A stretch of 14,757 nt of DNA. Origin: Syntrophomonas sp. UBA5314 (GTDB lineage: Bacteria > Bacillota > Syntrophomonadia > Syntrophomonadales > Syntrophomonadaceae). The stretch is from the NCBI GenBank assembly GCA_002410325.1, contig DHRK01000050.1, positions 1 through 14,757 on the forward strand, written 5' to 3'. Below are positions 1 through 6,410 of the stretch, piece by piece. The translations under genes were made by a program, and so were the position numbers. A model generated the notes under the pieces. That model was not told the origin of the DNA, did no database searches, and saw only the letters and a program-made list of their open reading frames with translations. Each line of letters starts with the position of its first letter. Position 1 is the first letter of the stretch.

Positions 1-66
1 TAATTTGGGCAGATTTTTCCGAATTACTGCGTTGTCGTCAATCGCAATACGTCCAGTATTACTCAT
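1..66 (-). CDS. N-terminal 22 codons of an unidentified protein, possibly a transposase (partial)
   Basis: ATG at 66-64 on the minus strand is preceded by GGGGGAGGA, a strong Shine-Dalgarno sequence ending directly at the start codon. The frame is open to the window edge and begins MSNTGRIAIDDNAVIRKN. The diverged copy at 9207-9272 reads MSNTGRIPIDNNTVIRKN in the same frame, and most of its differences keep or conserve the residue, which supports a real protein. I do not recognise the family. The only argument for a transposase is its place just inside a putative terminal repeat. Translation in the element at 9106-9292 stays open past residue 22 but in unrelated sequence. Confidence 0.4.
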   Translation of the reverse strand, partial: MSNTGRIAIDDNAVIRKNLPKL

Positions 67-123
67 TCCTCCCCCTTGTACTTCAAAAAAATCTGCTCCA
101 ACTTATGTGCACAATATACGGAA
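1..123 (-). mobile_element. End of an insertion-sequence-like element (left part runs off the window)
   Basis: Read on the minus strand from 123 leftwards, the DNA starts with TTCCGTATATTG and runs through a ribosome site into an ORF. The same DNA, diverged, is found on the plus strand at 9106-9270. There the word TTCCGTATATT opens the copy and its inverted complement AATATACGGAA closes it at 9282-9292. A shared outer word that is inverted at the far end is what terminal inverted repeats look like, so this is probably the 5' end of an IS whose first gene is a transposase. Only one end is visible here. The IS family could not be recognised. Confidence 0.5.
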
Positions 124-155
124 CGTTGTACTGGCGGAGCGGCCCCTCGAAACGA

Positions 156-256
156 ATTGCGGCTCTTTGCCATCCTGGCACCGGCAGCTCCATGGCATCC
201 TGCCACCGCCGCACTAGTTCTTCCATGAACGTCGCCGCACTAGCCCATCCGTGGGC
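156..256. repeat. Tandem array of four 25-26 bp hairpin units with TCC (minus strand GGA) loops
   Basis: Four units lie head to tail: 156-180, 181-205, 206-230 and 231-256. Each is a 11-12 bp spacer followed by a small inverted repeat: TGCCA-TCC-TGGCA, TGGCA-TCC-TGCCA, GTTC-TTCCAT-GAAC and GCCCA-TCCG-TGGGC. The last two spacers share CGCCGCACTA. The arms differ between units but each pairs with its partner, while TCC stays in the loop. Covariation of this type points to selection on a folded RNA or single-stranded DNA. Read on the minus strand the loops carry CAGGATG, CAGGATG, CATGGAAG and CACGGATG. A two-unit copy is at 9165-9201. The period of 25 is not a multiple of 3, which argues against a repeat in protein. 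Confidence 0.6.
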
Positions 257-273
257 GTTGTCTGCGTCATTCA

Positions 274-323
274 TAAAATCCACGCTATCAACGTACTATA
301 GTACGCCTCAAGCGCGGATTTTA
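274..323. repeat. Long interrupted palindrome with a 14-bp perfect core
   Basis: Outer arms TAAAATCCACGCT (274-286) and AGCGCGGATTTTA (311-323) pair at 12 of 13 positions. The core CGTACTATAGTACG (292-305) is a perfect palindrome. Both are centred on 298.5, so the stretch can form one extended hairpin with a small internal loop at 287-291/306-310. There is no T-run typical of a terminator directly after it on the plus strand beyond ATTTTATTC, which belongs to the arm. Possible roles are an operator, a mobile-element recognition hairpin or an RNA structure. Confidence 0.55.
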
Positions 324-330
324 TTCATTC

Positions 331-411
331 CTTGACCTTCGCTCCGATGGACCGCTCCTCGATCTCGCTTCGGCCAGGATGATCCTAAACAATAGGAGCA
401 TAGCGGTCAAG
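331..411. other. Imperfect inverted repeat with a possible minus-strand promoter
   Basis: CTTGACCTTCGCTCC at 331-345 is an imperfect inverted match to GGAGCATAGCGGTCAAG at 395-411, and GACCGCT (350-356) pairs with AGCGGTC (402-408). On the minus strand TTGACC (410-405) and TAGGAT (387-382) are 17 bp apart, matching the sigma-A boxes at 5 of 6 and 4 of 6 positions. Such a promoter would transcribe leftwards through the palindrome and the hairpin array. It is a weak candidate: matches of this quality occur by chance. Confidence 0.25.
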
Positions 412-429
412 CAATAAGCTCAACATAAA

Positions 430-449
430 AGCCGTCCATCAGGACGGCT
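430..449 (-). terminator. Rho-independent terminator downstream of the minus-strand gene
   Basis: AGCCGTCC-ATCA-GGACGGCT is a perfect 8-bp GC-rich stem with a 4-nt loop. It lies 34 bp beyond the stop codon of the minus-strand gene at 484-882. On the minus strand it is followed by TTTATGTT. On the plus strand it is followed by CGTTATTTTTTATG, so it could also stop transcription coming from the left. Confidence 0.75.
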
Positions 450-483
450 CGTTATTTTTTATGAGTCAGGTGGGTTAATCTGT

Positions 484-882
484 TTAGGTGAGATTATAAA
501 TGCCTAAGGTGGTGGCTTTTTTGTACTCCTTGATCAGCACGTCGTAGAGGTTTATATCCAGGGTATTGCAGAGGGCTGCTACGTAAAACAGCAGTTTCCC
601 CATTTCACTCATCACGATGTCTTCACAACTGGGGCACAGGTTGCCTTGAACATGGTCGTCCAACAGTTTGGAGAGCTCGGCGAATGTTTCGATATTATTG
701 GGTATGCAGCGCTTTTCGGCCTGTACCGAAATGCATCCGCAGTCGGTGACTGATTTGGCTACCGCACGATTTACTCGACCGCTGGCTTCAGAGAGTTTGG
801 TGAGTATATCCAATATGCTGCGGTGGCGAATCAGCAATTCCCCAACAACATTTTGAAACTCATCACAAATCAAGTCTTTCAT
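484..882 (-). CDS. Conserved-looking protein of unknown function with a cysteine cluster
   Basis: A 132-residue soluble protein with no signal peptide or membrane segment. Cysteines C48 and C50 (CGC) and C83 and C86 (CPSC), with C59 between, could bind a metal. The first 45 residues (helical, rich in RVNRAV-type sequence) and the last 40 (LYDVLIKEYKKATTLG) look alpha-helical, and the C-terminal part recalls MazG-like pyrophosphohydrolase helices. I believe relatives are common beside the yacL/ispD cluster in Clostridia and are sometimes labelled as a DUF, but cannot verify the name. The ATG at 882-880 has GGGGG 11 nt upstream. The gene is divergent from yacL and transcribed from a perfect sigma-A promoter (921-949), with a terminator after it. 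Function unknown. Confidence 0.8.
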   Translation of the reverse strand: MKDLICDEFQNVVGELLIRHRSILDILTKLSEASGRVNRAVAKSVTDCGCISVQAEKRCIPNNIETFAELSKLLDDHVQGNLCPSCEDIVMSEMGKLLFYVAALCNTLDINLYDVLIKEYKKATTLGIYNLT

Positions 883-920
883 AAAAAGACTTGCCCCCTT
901 TGTATAGGTGATTTTAATAA

Positions 921-949
921 ATTATAGAGCTAGCCGGATGGTTTGTCAA
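921..949 (-). promoter_or_regulatory. Perfect consensus sigma-A promoter for the 484-882 gene
   Basis: On the minus strand TTGACA (949-944), a 17-bp spacer and TATAAT (926-921) match the housekeeping consensus at all twelve positions. Transcription would start about 30 nt upstream of the ATG. This implies strong, largely constitutive expression unless a repressor acts. Confidence 0.85.
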
Positions 950-1044
950 TTATCGAATAGGCCTGTATTCCGGCATTCCAGGGTAGCTGGGCGTATTTGA
1001 CCCGACCGGGCCTATTTTGATCATAAGTAATTTTTAGGCATGAA

Positions 1045-1053
1045 TGGTATAAA
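1045..1053 (+). promoter_or_regulatory. Extended -10 promoter for yacL-ispD-ispF
   Basis: TGG followed by TATAAA (1048-1053) forms an extended -10 element. No good -35 box lies 16-18 bp upstream, as is usual for extended -10 promoters. The start site would be near 1060, with the ribosome site TGGAGGTGAG at 1081-1090. A second TGG-TATAAT element precedes gltX, which suggests the local sigma-A uses this type. Confidence 0.5.
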
Positions 1054-1093
1054 TAGGTGAACCGAACCTCACAATAGTATTGGAGGTGAGACT

Positions 1094-2203
1094 ATGTCAA
1101 AAAATAAAAAACAAGCAACCAAGGTACTTTGGGGCTTTTGCCTGCTGGCTGGACTCTGGGTCTTATATATAAGCCGGTATCTTTTCAAAATGGATATACA
1201 ATGGGGAATACCGGGAGCCCTCTTGGCGGCGGTACTGGTTTATATTGGGATAAGCGTTGTCCGGGGATGGCTGCGCAAACTGTCGCAGGGCTTCAACCAG
1301 GGGCTTGATAATCTTTCCCTGGAGGGGCTTATGGGCAGCACGGGAGGATTGATGGTCGGCGTTCTGGTCGGGGCGGTGTGTTCCTATCCCCTTTCCAGTA
1401 TAGGCGGGCGCGAAGGAGCTTTTGTAGTTCTGGCCGTTTTTGGGGTTTGTGGATTTTTGGGGTTTAAGATTGGATCTCGCCGGGGAATGGAAATTATGGA
1501 TTATTTTCCCTGGAGGAAACGTGAGCAGGAAGGAAGTGCAAGCTTGGGCAAGGCCAAGATACTGGATACCAGTGCTATTATTGACGGCCGTATTTTTGAC
1601 GTGTGCCTGAGCAATTTCCTGGAAGGGTCCTTGCTGGTGCCAACCTTTGTAATTGAAGAATTACAGCATATCGCCGACTCGTCCGATCATATCCGCCGCA
1701 GCAAAGGACGCCGCGGTCTGGAACTTCTTTCTAAAATGCAGAAACACCCCGATATTAAAGTTGATATAATAGAGGCAAATCCCTTTGAAGAAAGGGATGT
1801 AGATTCCAAATTAATACGCCTCTGCAAACAGTTAAATGCAGGAATCATAACCAATGACTATAACCTCAACAAAGTAGCCGAGCTTCAGGGGTTAAAGGTC
1901 TTGAATATCAATGAATTGACCAATGCGGTTAAGGTGATGGTTTATCCGGGAGAAACCATGCACATTACCATTATCAAAGAGGGCAAGGAGCCGGGTCAGG
2001 GCGTTGGTTATTTAGAAGACGGCACTATGGTGGTAGTCGAGGATGCCTATGATGAAATAGGCCGTGATTTGGAAGTTACCGTGACCAGTGTCTTTCAGAC
2101 CGCAGCCGGCCGCATGATCTTTACCCGCAAGGTAAGGGTCGAGGCTCCCAGCAATTTAACGGCCCAGGTGCAGAGCGTGCCAGAGGTGAATGTGTATGGC
2201 TGA
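1094..2203 (+). CDS. yacL: Membrane PIN-domain/TRAM-domain protein (YacL family)
   Basis: A 369-residue protein, close to the roughly 366 of Bacillus YacL. The N-terminal part has four hydrophobic segments at about 11-28, 38-57, 79-98 and 106-126. A PIN nuclease fold runs from about 154 to 275, with acidic residues typical of its metal site: D158 in ILDTS, E188/E189, D235/D237 and D255 in TNDYNLN. A TRAM RNA-binding domain follows (about 284-345). The family is placed between the cell membrane and RNA by domain content; the biological role is not settled, and nuclease activity is inferred from the PIN residues. ATG follows TGGAGGTGAG by 3 nt. The 3' end overlaps ispD by 8 nt, so the two are probably translationally coupled. 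It is the first gene of a three-gene operon. Confidence 0.9.
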   Translation: MSKNKKQATKVLWGFCLLAGLWVLYISRYLFKMDIQWGIPGALLAAVLVYIGISVVRGWLRKLSQGFNQGLDNLSLEGLMGSTGGLMVGVLVGAVCSYPLSSIGGREGAFVVLAVFGVCGFLGFKIGSRRGMEIMDYFPWRKREQEGSASLGKAKILDTSAIIDGRIFDVCLSNFLEGSLLVPTFVIEELQHIADSSDHIRRSKGRRGLELLSKMQKHPDIKVDIIEANPFEERDVDSKLIRLCKQLNAGIITNDYNLNKVAELQGLKVLNINELTNAVKVMVYPGETMHITIIKEGKEPGQGVGYLEDGTMVVVEDAYDEIGRDLEVTVTSVFQTAAGRMIFTRKVRVEAPSNLTAQVQSVPEVNVYG

Positions 2204-2897
2204 TGGCCTGGCAGTTGTTGTAGCAGCTGCCGGAACTGGCAGCAGGATGGGGGGCAAAATAAAAAAGCAGTTCCTCCTGCTGAACTCCAAACCGGTGCTT
2301 TATTACTCATTGAACGTATTTGAAGAAATGAATCTTATCGATGAGCTTGTCCTGGTTGCCCATCCCCAGGAGCTTGATTACTGTCAAAAAGAGATTGTGG
2401 AAAAATACCGCTTCCGCAAAGTGAAGGCCGTAGTAGCCGGTGGATCCACCCGTCAGCAATCGGTGTGGAATGGGCTGCAGGCCGTAAGCGAAAATACTCA
2501 TATAGTGGCTATTCATGATGGAGCCCGGCCCCTGGTGACCGAGGCTTTATTTTTGGCTTTATTGGAGGAGGCCCGCGAATGGGGAGCCGCTATACCGGGG
2601 GTACCGGTGCGGGATACGGTAAAGATGGTGGATGGGGACGATTTTGTGGTCCGAACCCTGGACCGTTCAGTGATAATGGGTATTCAAACTCCCCAGGCCT
2701 TCAATTATGAGGAGCTGGTTAAAGCCTATCAGATGGCCCGGGACGAACAGTTTGAAGCCAGCGACGACGCCAGTCTCTTTGAGCGGTATATCGGCCGGGT
2801 AAAGGTGGTTCCCGGGGACTACTGCAACTTAAAGATAACCACCCGAGAAGACCTGGTTATTGCTGAAGGATTAATGCGTTTTAAGGGAGGAAAATAG
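2196..2897 (+). CDS. ispD: 2-C-methyl-D-erythritol 4-phosphate cytidylyltransferase
   Basis: IspD joins CTP and 2-C-methyl-D-erythritol 4-phosphate to give CDP-ME in the cytosolic non-mevalonate isoprenoid pathway. The 233 residues match the family length. The nucleotide-binding loop AAAGTGSRMGGKIKKQ (10-25), GSTRQQSVWNGL (83-94), HDGARP (107-112), TPQAF (165-169) and SDDASLFE (189-196) are all present. ATG at 2196 was chosen over ATG at 2190 because GAGGTGA (2183-2189) is 6 nt from the former and directly abuts the latter. It overlaps the yacL stop and runs directly into ispF, whose start codon follows its stop without a gap. IspD and IspF catalyse steps two and four of the usual pathway order; IspE is not in the window. 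Confidence 0.96.
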   Translation: MADGLAVVVAAAGTGSRMGGKIKKQFLLLNSKPVLYYSLNVFEEMNLIDELVLVAHPQELDYCQKEIVEKYRFRKVKAVVAGGSTRQQSVWNGLQAVSENTHIVAIHDGARPLVTEALFLALLEEAREWGAAIPGVPVRDTVKMVDGDDFVVRTLDRSVIMGIQTPQAFNYEELVKAYQMARDEQFEASDDASLFERYIGRVKVVPGDYCNLKITTREDLVIAEGLMRFKGGK

Positions 2898-3374
2898 GTG
2901 AGGGTTGGGATCGGCTATGATGTACATAGATTTCAAGAAGGCCGCAGGCTGGTAATCGGAGGAGTTGAGATACCCTATCATAAAGGACTGCTGGGGCATT
3001 CCGACGCCGATGTTCTGCTCCACGCCATCTGCGACGCCCTTTTAGGAGCGGCTGGGTTGGGTGACATCGGGCGGCACTTTCCCGATTCGGATGAGCGCTA
3101 CAAAAACATAGACAGCTTGATTCTCCTGGAGCAAACCGCCGGACTGCTTAAAGACCAGGGGTGGCTGACGGGAAATATAGACTGTACGGTGGTGGCCCAG
3201 AAACCCCGTCTGGCGCCATATATAGATGCTATGAAAGAAAAGATAGCCCGGGTTCTCGATATACCGGCCGGGAATGTCGGTATAAAGGCCACTACCTCTG
3301 AAGGATTGGGTTTTGAAGGGCGTGAAGAAGGGATTTCCGCCCAGGCGGTGGTATTGCTAGAGAGCCGGATTTAA
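2898..3374 (+). CDS. ispF: 2-C-methyl-D-erythritol 2,4-cyclodiphosphate synthase
   Basis: IspF cyclises CDP-ME 2-phosphate to MEcPP with release of CMP; the family acts as a cytosolic trimer. The 158 residues are typical. The zinc ligands D8 and H10 (GYDVH) and H42 (LLHAICDALLG) are present, with HSDADV (34-39), GDIGRHFPDSD (55-65) and the C-terminal KATTSEGLGF signature. Translation starts at GTG, directly after the ispD stop, with GGGAGG (2885-2890) inside the ispD 3' end. It is the last gene of the yacL-ispD-ispF operon. No convincing hairpin terminator was found in the 158 bp before gltX, so read-through is possible. Confidence 0.96.
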   Translation: MRVGIGYDVHRFQEGRRLVIGGVEIPYHKGLLGHSDADVLLHAICDALLGAAGLGDIGRHFPDSDERYKNIDSLILLEQTAGLLKDQGWLTGNIDCTVVAQKPRLAPYIDAMKEKIARVLDIPAGNVGIKATTSEGLGFEGREEGISAQAVVLLESRI

Positions 3375-3475
3375 ATAAGCGCCCGGAATTTGGGGTCTAT
3401 AAGGGCATTGTTAAAAGTTTGCTGAATTAAAGAGATCTCCCGTTGTGGTACCGTCTGCCCTAAACCGGCCGTCGC

Positions 3476-3505
3476 TTGCCCCGACCGGAAGGCTAATGGT
3501 ATAAT
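3476..3505 (+). promoter_or_regulatory. Promoter for gltX with extended -10
   Basis: TTGCCC (3476-3481), an 18-bp spacer and a perfect TATAAT (3500-3505) preceded by TGG give an extended -10 sigma-A promoter with a 4/6 match at -35. The ribosome site GGGAGGTT lies at about 3519-3526, just before the gltX ATG. The gene can therefore be expressed separately from ispF. Confidence 0.7.
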
Positions 3506-3532
3506 TTGCACGGAAATAAGGGAGGTTAGGAA

Positions 3533-4990
3533 ATGCAAAAAATTAAGGTCAGGTTTGCTCCCAGTCCCACCGGCCCCCTGCATATAGGCGGAGCGCGGTC
3601 GGCCCTGTTCAATTACCTGTTCGCGCGGCATCAAGGGGCGGATATGATCCTGCGCATTGAAGACACCGATCTGGAAAGATCAAAACGCGAATATGAGGAA
3701 GAGATCATTGACTCCCTGCACTGGCTGGGTATTGAATGGCAGGAAGGAGTAGACATCAGCGGGGAGCAAGCGCCTTATCGACAAACCGAACGACTTGAGA
3801 TATACCAGGAGTATGCCCGGAGTTTATTGGAAGCAGGACAGGCTTACTACTGTTTTTGCAGTGAGGAAGAACTGGAAGCCGAACGGCAAAGCTTAAGCGA
3901 ACAGGGGCAGATGCCCCGCTATTCCGGAAAATGCCGGAATCTCACCCGGGAGCAAATCGAAGAAAAATTGGCGCGGGGAATGGCTCCCACCCTTCGCTTC
4001 ATGGTCCCGGGCAACCAGATTTACCTGGTGGATGATTTGGTCCGGGGAAGGGTTAGCTTTGACAGTGAAAACACAGGTGATTTTATCATAATGAAGTCCG
4101 ACGGCATACCCACCTACAACTACGCCGTGGTAATTGACGACGCCCTGATGGGCGTAACCCATGTGATCAGGGCGGAAGAGCACCTGCCCAATACCCCGCG
4201 GCAATTGATGCTTTACGAGGCATTAAACTTCAAGCGGCCGGAGTTTGCCCACATATCTCTGATCCTCGGTCAGGACCGCCAGAAGATGAGTAAGCGGCAC
4301 GGCGCCACTTCCATGATCCAGTACCGGGAAATGGGCTATTTGCCGGAAGCTATGTTCAATTTTTTAGCTTTTATGGGCTGGTCTCCGGAAGGGGAAGAGG
4401 TGATGCTTTCCCGTGAGCAAATCATCGCGTCCTTTACCCTGAATCGCGTATCCAAGAGCCCGGCGGTATTTGATCTGGATAAACTCAACTGGCTCAACCA
4501 GCAGTATATTAAGAAATTGAGCCTGACTGAATTAGCTAGGGCGCTACAGCCTTTTATCCAGCGTTCCCGGTATGCCGATCAAGCTGCCCGGTTGAATGGC
4601 GAACGCCTGAATTGGTTCCTGGCCGCGGCGCATGAGCGATTGGTGTGTCTGGCGGATATTGAGGAACACCTGGAATTGTTCTTCGGCGATCCGCTGTATG
4701 AAGAGGGTGCCTGGCCGGTGTTGCAGCAGGAGCAGGTGCCGGTCGTCCTTAAAGCTTTTCTGGAAGTGCTGCCGGAAGAGCCAGGATTTGATGAACTGGG
4801 TCCCCTGTTAAAGACTCTGATCAAACAACATAAGTTAAAACCGGCTCAGGTTTATATGCCCCTGCGCTGCGCCTTGAGCGGGAGAACCCACGGGGTAGAC
4901 CTGCCCTATTTGATAGCCGTGTGGGGCCGGCGGGAGTCGGAGCGTCGGATAAACCAAACCCTGGAGCAATTAAAAGATAAACAGGATTAA
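3533..4990 (+). CDS. gltX: Glutamyl-tRNA synthetase
   Basis: A class I aminoacyl-tRNA synthetase of 485 residues that charges tRNA-Glu (and in many Firmicutes also tRNA-Gln, for later amidation). The HIGH-type motif is PTGPLHIGG (12-20) and the second signature is KMSKR (251-255). A zinc site is intact as C107, C109, Y130 and C134 (CFC...YSGKC), as known for the E. coli enzyme. Residues from about 330 form the helical anticodon-binding part. ATG lies after GGGAGGTTAGGAA. In Bacillus gltX is directly followed by cysE-cysS; here a cupin gene and a promoter with T-box are between them, so the Cys genes are controlled separately. Confidence 0.97.
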   Translation: MQKIKVRFAPSPTGPLHIGGARSALFNYLFARHQGADMILRIEDTDLERSKREYEEEIIDSLHWLGIEWQEGVDISGEQAPYRQTERLEIYQEYARSLLEAGQAYYCFCSEEELEAERQSLSEQGQMPRYSGKCRNLTREQIEEKLARGMAPTLRFMVPGNQIYLVDDLVRGRVSFDSENTGDFIIMKSDGIPTYNYAVVIDDALMGVTHVIRAEEHLPNTPRQLMLYEALNFKRPEFAHISLILGQDRQKMSKRHGATSMIQYREMGYLPEAMFNFLAFMGWSPEGEEVMLSREQIIASFTLNRVSKSPAVFDLDKLNWLNQQYIKKLSLTELARALQPFIQRSRYADQAARLNGERLNWFLAAAHERLVCLADIEEHLELFFGDPLYEEGAWPVLQQEQVPVVLKAFLEVLPEEPGFDELGPLLKTLIKQHKLKPAQVYMPLRCALSGRTHGVDLPYLIAVWGRRESERRINQTLEQLKDKQD

Positions 4991-5005
4991 AGGGGGGGAT
5001 AATTC

Positions 5006-5320
5006 ATGGAGGCAGTGTACCTGGAGCAACTGGAGCCGGCGCCGACCCCTCTGGGGGGCAAAGCCCGGCAGCTGGTGGACTGCTTGGAGCTTCGCCTGGT
5101 AAACTTGCTCCTGGAACCGGGCGAAACCGTTGCCGAGCACAGCGCTCCGGTTGAAGTGGTTTTCCTGGTCCTTGAGGGCTCGGGCAGTATATCAGCCGGT
5201 GAAAACCGGCTGGCGGTTGAAAAGGGACAGTTCTTGACTTGCCCTCCGGGCATAATGCGTTCAGTTGAGGCGGGCCGGGAAGGCCTGAATCTTCTGGTGG
5301 TAAGGGCCCCCAATCATTAG
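5006..5320 (+). CDS. Small single-domain cupin protein
   Basis: A 104-residue protein that fits one cupin barrel. The centre reads LEPGETVAEHSAPVEVVFLV, then LEGSGSISAGENRLAVEKG, then FLTCPPGIMRSVEA, matching the two cupin motifs in order. The metal site looks reduced: H45 and E50 could be ligands, but the expected late histidine in the second motif is replaced by R/S (PPGIMRSVEA), so metal binding is uncertain. The ATG has AGGGGGGGA 6 nt before it and lies 15 nt after the gltX stop, so it is probably co-transcribed with gltX. Substrate and role cannot be read from the sequence; small cupins may be enzymes, sensors or binding proteins. Confidence 0.8.
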   Translation: MEAVYLEQLEPAPTPLGGKARQLVDCLELRLVNLLLEPGETVAEHSAPVEVVFLVLEGSGSISAGENRLAVEKGQFLTCPPGIMRSVEAGREGLNLLVVRAPNH

Positions 5321-5380
5321 GCCTCAGCAATTGCTATTCATAAGTTATACATATAAGGCAGAATATAATTAAAGGTTTAA

Positions 5381-5410
5381 TTGACATCCTCTCGATTTGC
5401 TGCATATAAT
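5381..5410 (+). promoter_or_regulatory. Consensus sigma-A promoter for the T-box/cysE operon
   Basis: TTGACA (5381-5386), an 18-bp spacer and TATAAT (5405-5410) match the consensus at all twelve positions. The start would be near 5417, giving a leader of about 280 nt before cysE. A strong promoter ahead of a T-box fits control at the level of the leader rather than initiation. Confidence 0.88.
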
Positions 5411-5419
5411 CATAATAAC

Positions 5420-5680
5420 TACAAAATATAACTGCTGTGAATGGGAGAAGTAGACACCGATCGCTGCCAGAGAGAAGGAGCCGGCGGCTGGAAGCCCCTT
5501 TAAGTATGAAGGTGTTGAACATGCGCCCGGGAGCAGGTATGCCGAAACTTGAGTAGGCGTATCCGGTAAAACCGTTAACTTGATCGAGGGGGACGGCCGC
5601 CTGCGGGGGGGTCGTTCAACGAGAGTGGAACCGCGGAAGCATGGCCTTTCGTCTCTTTGGGGACGGAAGGCTTGTCATTT
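5420..5680 (+). promoter_or_regulatory. T-box leader specific for tRNA-Cys
   Basis: Stem I holds AGAGAG (5469-5474), followed by a G-rich distal part. The specifier region GAACATGCGCC gives codon TGC (5522-5524) for cysteine; GGTGT before it can pair with ACACC near 5445. The T-box AGAGTGGAACCGCGG (5622-5636) contains TGGA, which pairs with UCCA, and tRNA-Cys has U as discriminator base, so specifier and T-box agree. A competing hairpin, GCCTTTCGTC (5644-5653) with GACGGAAGGC (5662-5671), follows. Uncharged tRNA-Cys should stabilise the antiterminator and allow cysE-cysS-mrnC-thyX transcription. The run after the stem, TTGTCATTTG, is poor in U for an intrinsic terminator. Confidence 0.92.
5644..5680 (+). 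terminator. T-box terminator hairpin with a weak U-tract
   Basis: A 10-bp stem (one G-U pair) with an 8-nt loop is followed by TTGTCATTT. It competes with the T-box antiterminator. Only five or six U residues follow, with interruptions, so termination may be leaky. Confidence 0.65.
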
Positions 5681-5696
5681 GAAAGGGGGAGTAGCC

Positions 5697-6410
5697 ATGT
5701 TCTCAACAATAAAGAGGGAGATCGAGGTTGTCTTTGAGAGGGATCCGGCAGCTCGCAGCATCCCGGAAATCATATTTTTATACCCGGGCTTTCACGCCAT
5801 AATGAACCATCGCCTGGCGCACTGGTTTTATACCCGAAAACGGTTTTTCCTGGCCCGTCTGGTATCCCATTTAAGCCGCTTCTTTACCGGGATTGAAGTC
5901 CATCCCGGGGCCACTATTGGCAAAGGTTTCTTTATCGACCACGGCAGTGGTATAGTGATAGGAGAAACCGCCGAAGTGGGAGATAATGTGACTCTCTATC
6001 AGGGCGTAACCCTGGGGGGAACCGGAAAACAAAAGGGCAAGCGTCATCCCACGGTCGGCAACAACGTAGTGATAAGCACCGGTGCTCAGGTATTGGGCAA
6101 TATATTTATCGGAGACCATGCTAAAATAGGAGCGGGCTCCGTGGTGTTAAGAAGCGTCCCCCCCAACTGTACCGTAGTTGGAGTACCCGGACGGATTGTA
6201 ATTCAAGATGGGGCGCGGGTAAATGACGACCGGGTGGTGGTTGACCTGGAGCATCATATGCTGCCCGACCCGGTGGCCGATACCCTGTCGGCTATGCAGG
6301 AACAGATCGAAAACCTGGAGAAACGGCTAAATGAATATGAAAAAGGGGAGTCATTCCATGAGGGTATACAATACTCTAAGCGGGCAAAAAGAAGAGCTGA
6401 CGCCAGTTGA
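5697..6410 (+). CDS. cysE: Serine O-acetyltransferase
   Basis: CysE acetylates L-serine with acetyl-CoA to O-acetylserine, the carbon skeleton for cysteine. The 237 residues contain the helical N-terminus (1-65) and a left-handed beta-helix of hexapeptide repeats (68-168) with VIGETAEVGDNV and TLGGTGKQKGKRHPTVG. The catalytic D81-H82 pair and H117 are intact. Residues 195-215 look like a short coiled coil. ATG at 5697 was chosen because GAAAGGGGGAG lies 6 nt upstream; the frame is open back to a TTG at 5580, but that extension would translate the T-box itself. The 3' end overlaps cysS by 53 nt. Regulation by tRNA-Cys through the leader links supply of cysteine to its demand. Confidence 0.95.
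   Translation: MFSTIKREIEVVFERDPAARSIPEIIFLYPGFHAIMNHRLAHWFYTRKRFFLARLVSHLSRFFTGIEVHPGATIGKGFFIDHGSGIVIGETAEVGDNVTLYQGVTLGGTGKQKGKRHPTVGNNVVISTGAQVLGNIFIGDHAKIGAGSVVLRSVPPNCTVVGVPGRIVIQDGARVNDDRVVVDLEHHMLPDPVADTLSAMQEQIENLEKRLNEYEKGESFHEGIQYSKRAKRRADAS

Noticed and set aside
156..256. CRISPR array
   Set aside because: Units are contiguous 25-bp hairpins with changing stems, without identical repeats separated by unique spacers and without cas genes.
83..283. 66-codon minus-strand ORF across the hairpin array
   Set aside because: No ribosome site, it runs through the array (whose period is not a multiple of 3) into the element end, and resembles nothing known.
5580..5696. N-terminal extension of cysE starting at TTG 5580
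   Set aside because: It would translate the T-box and terminator stem; ATG at 5697 has a strong ribosome site and matches the family's start.
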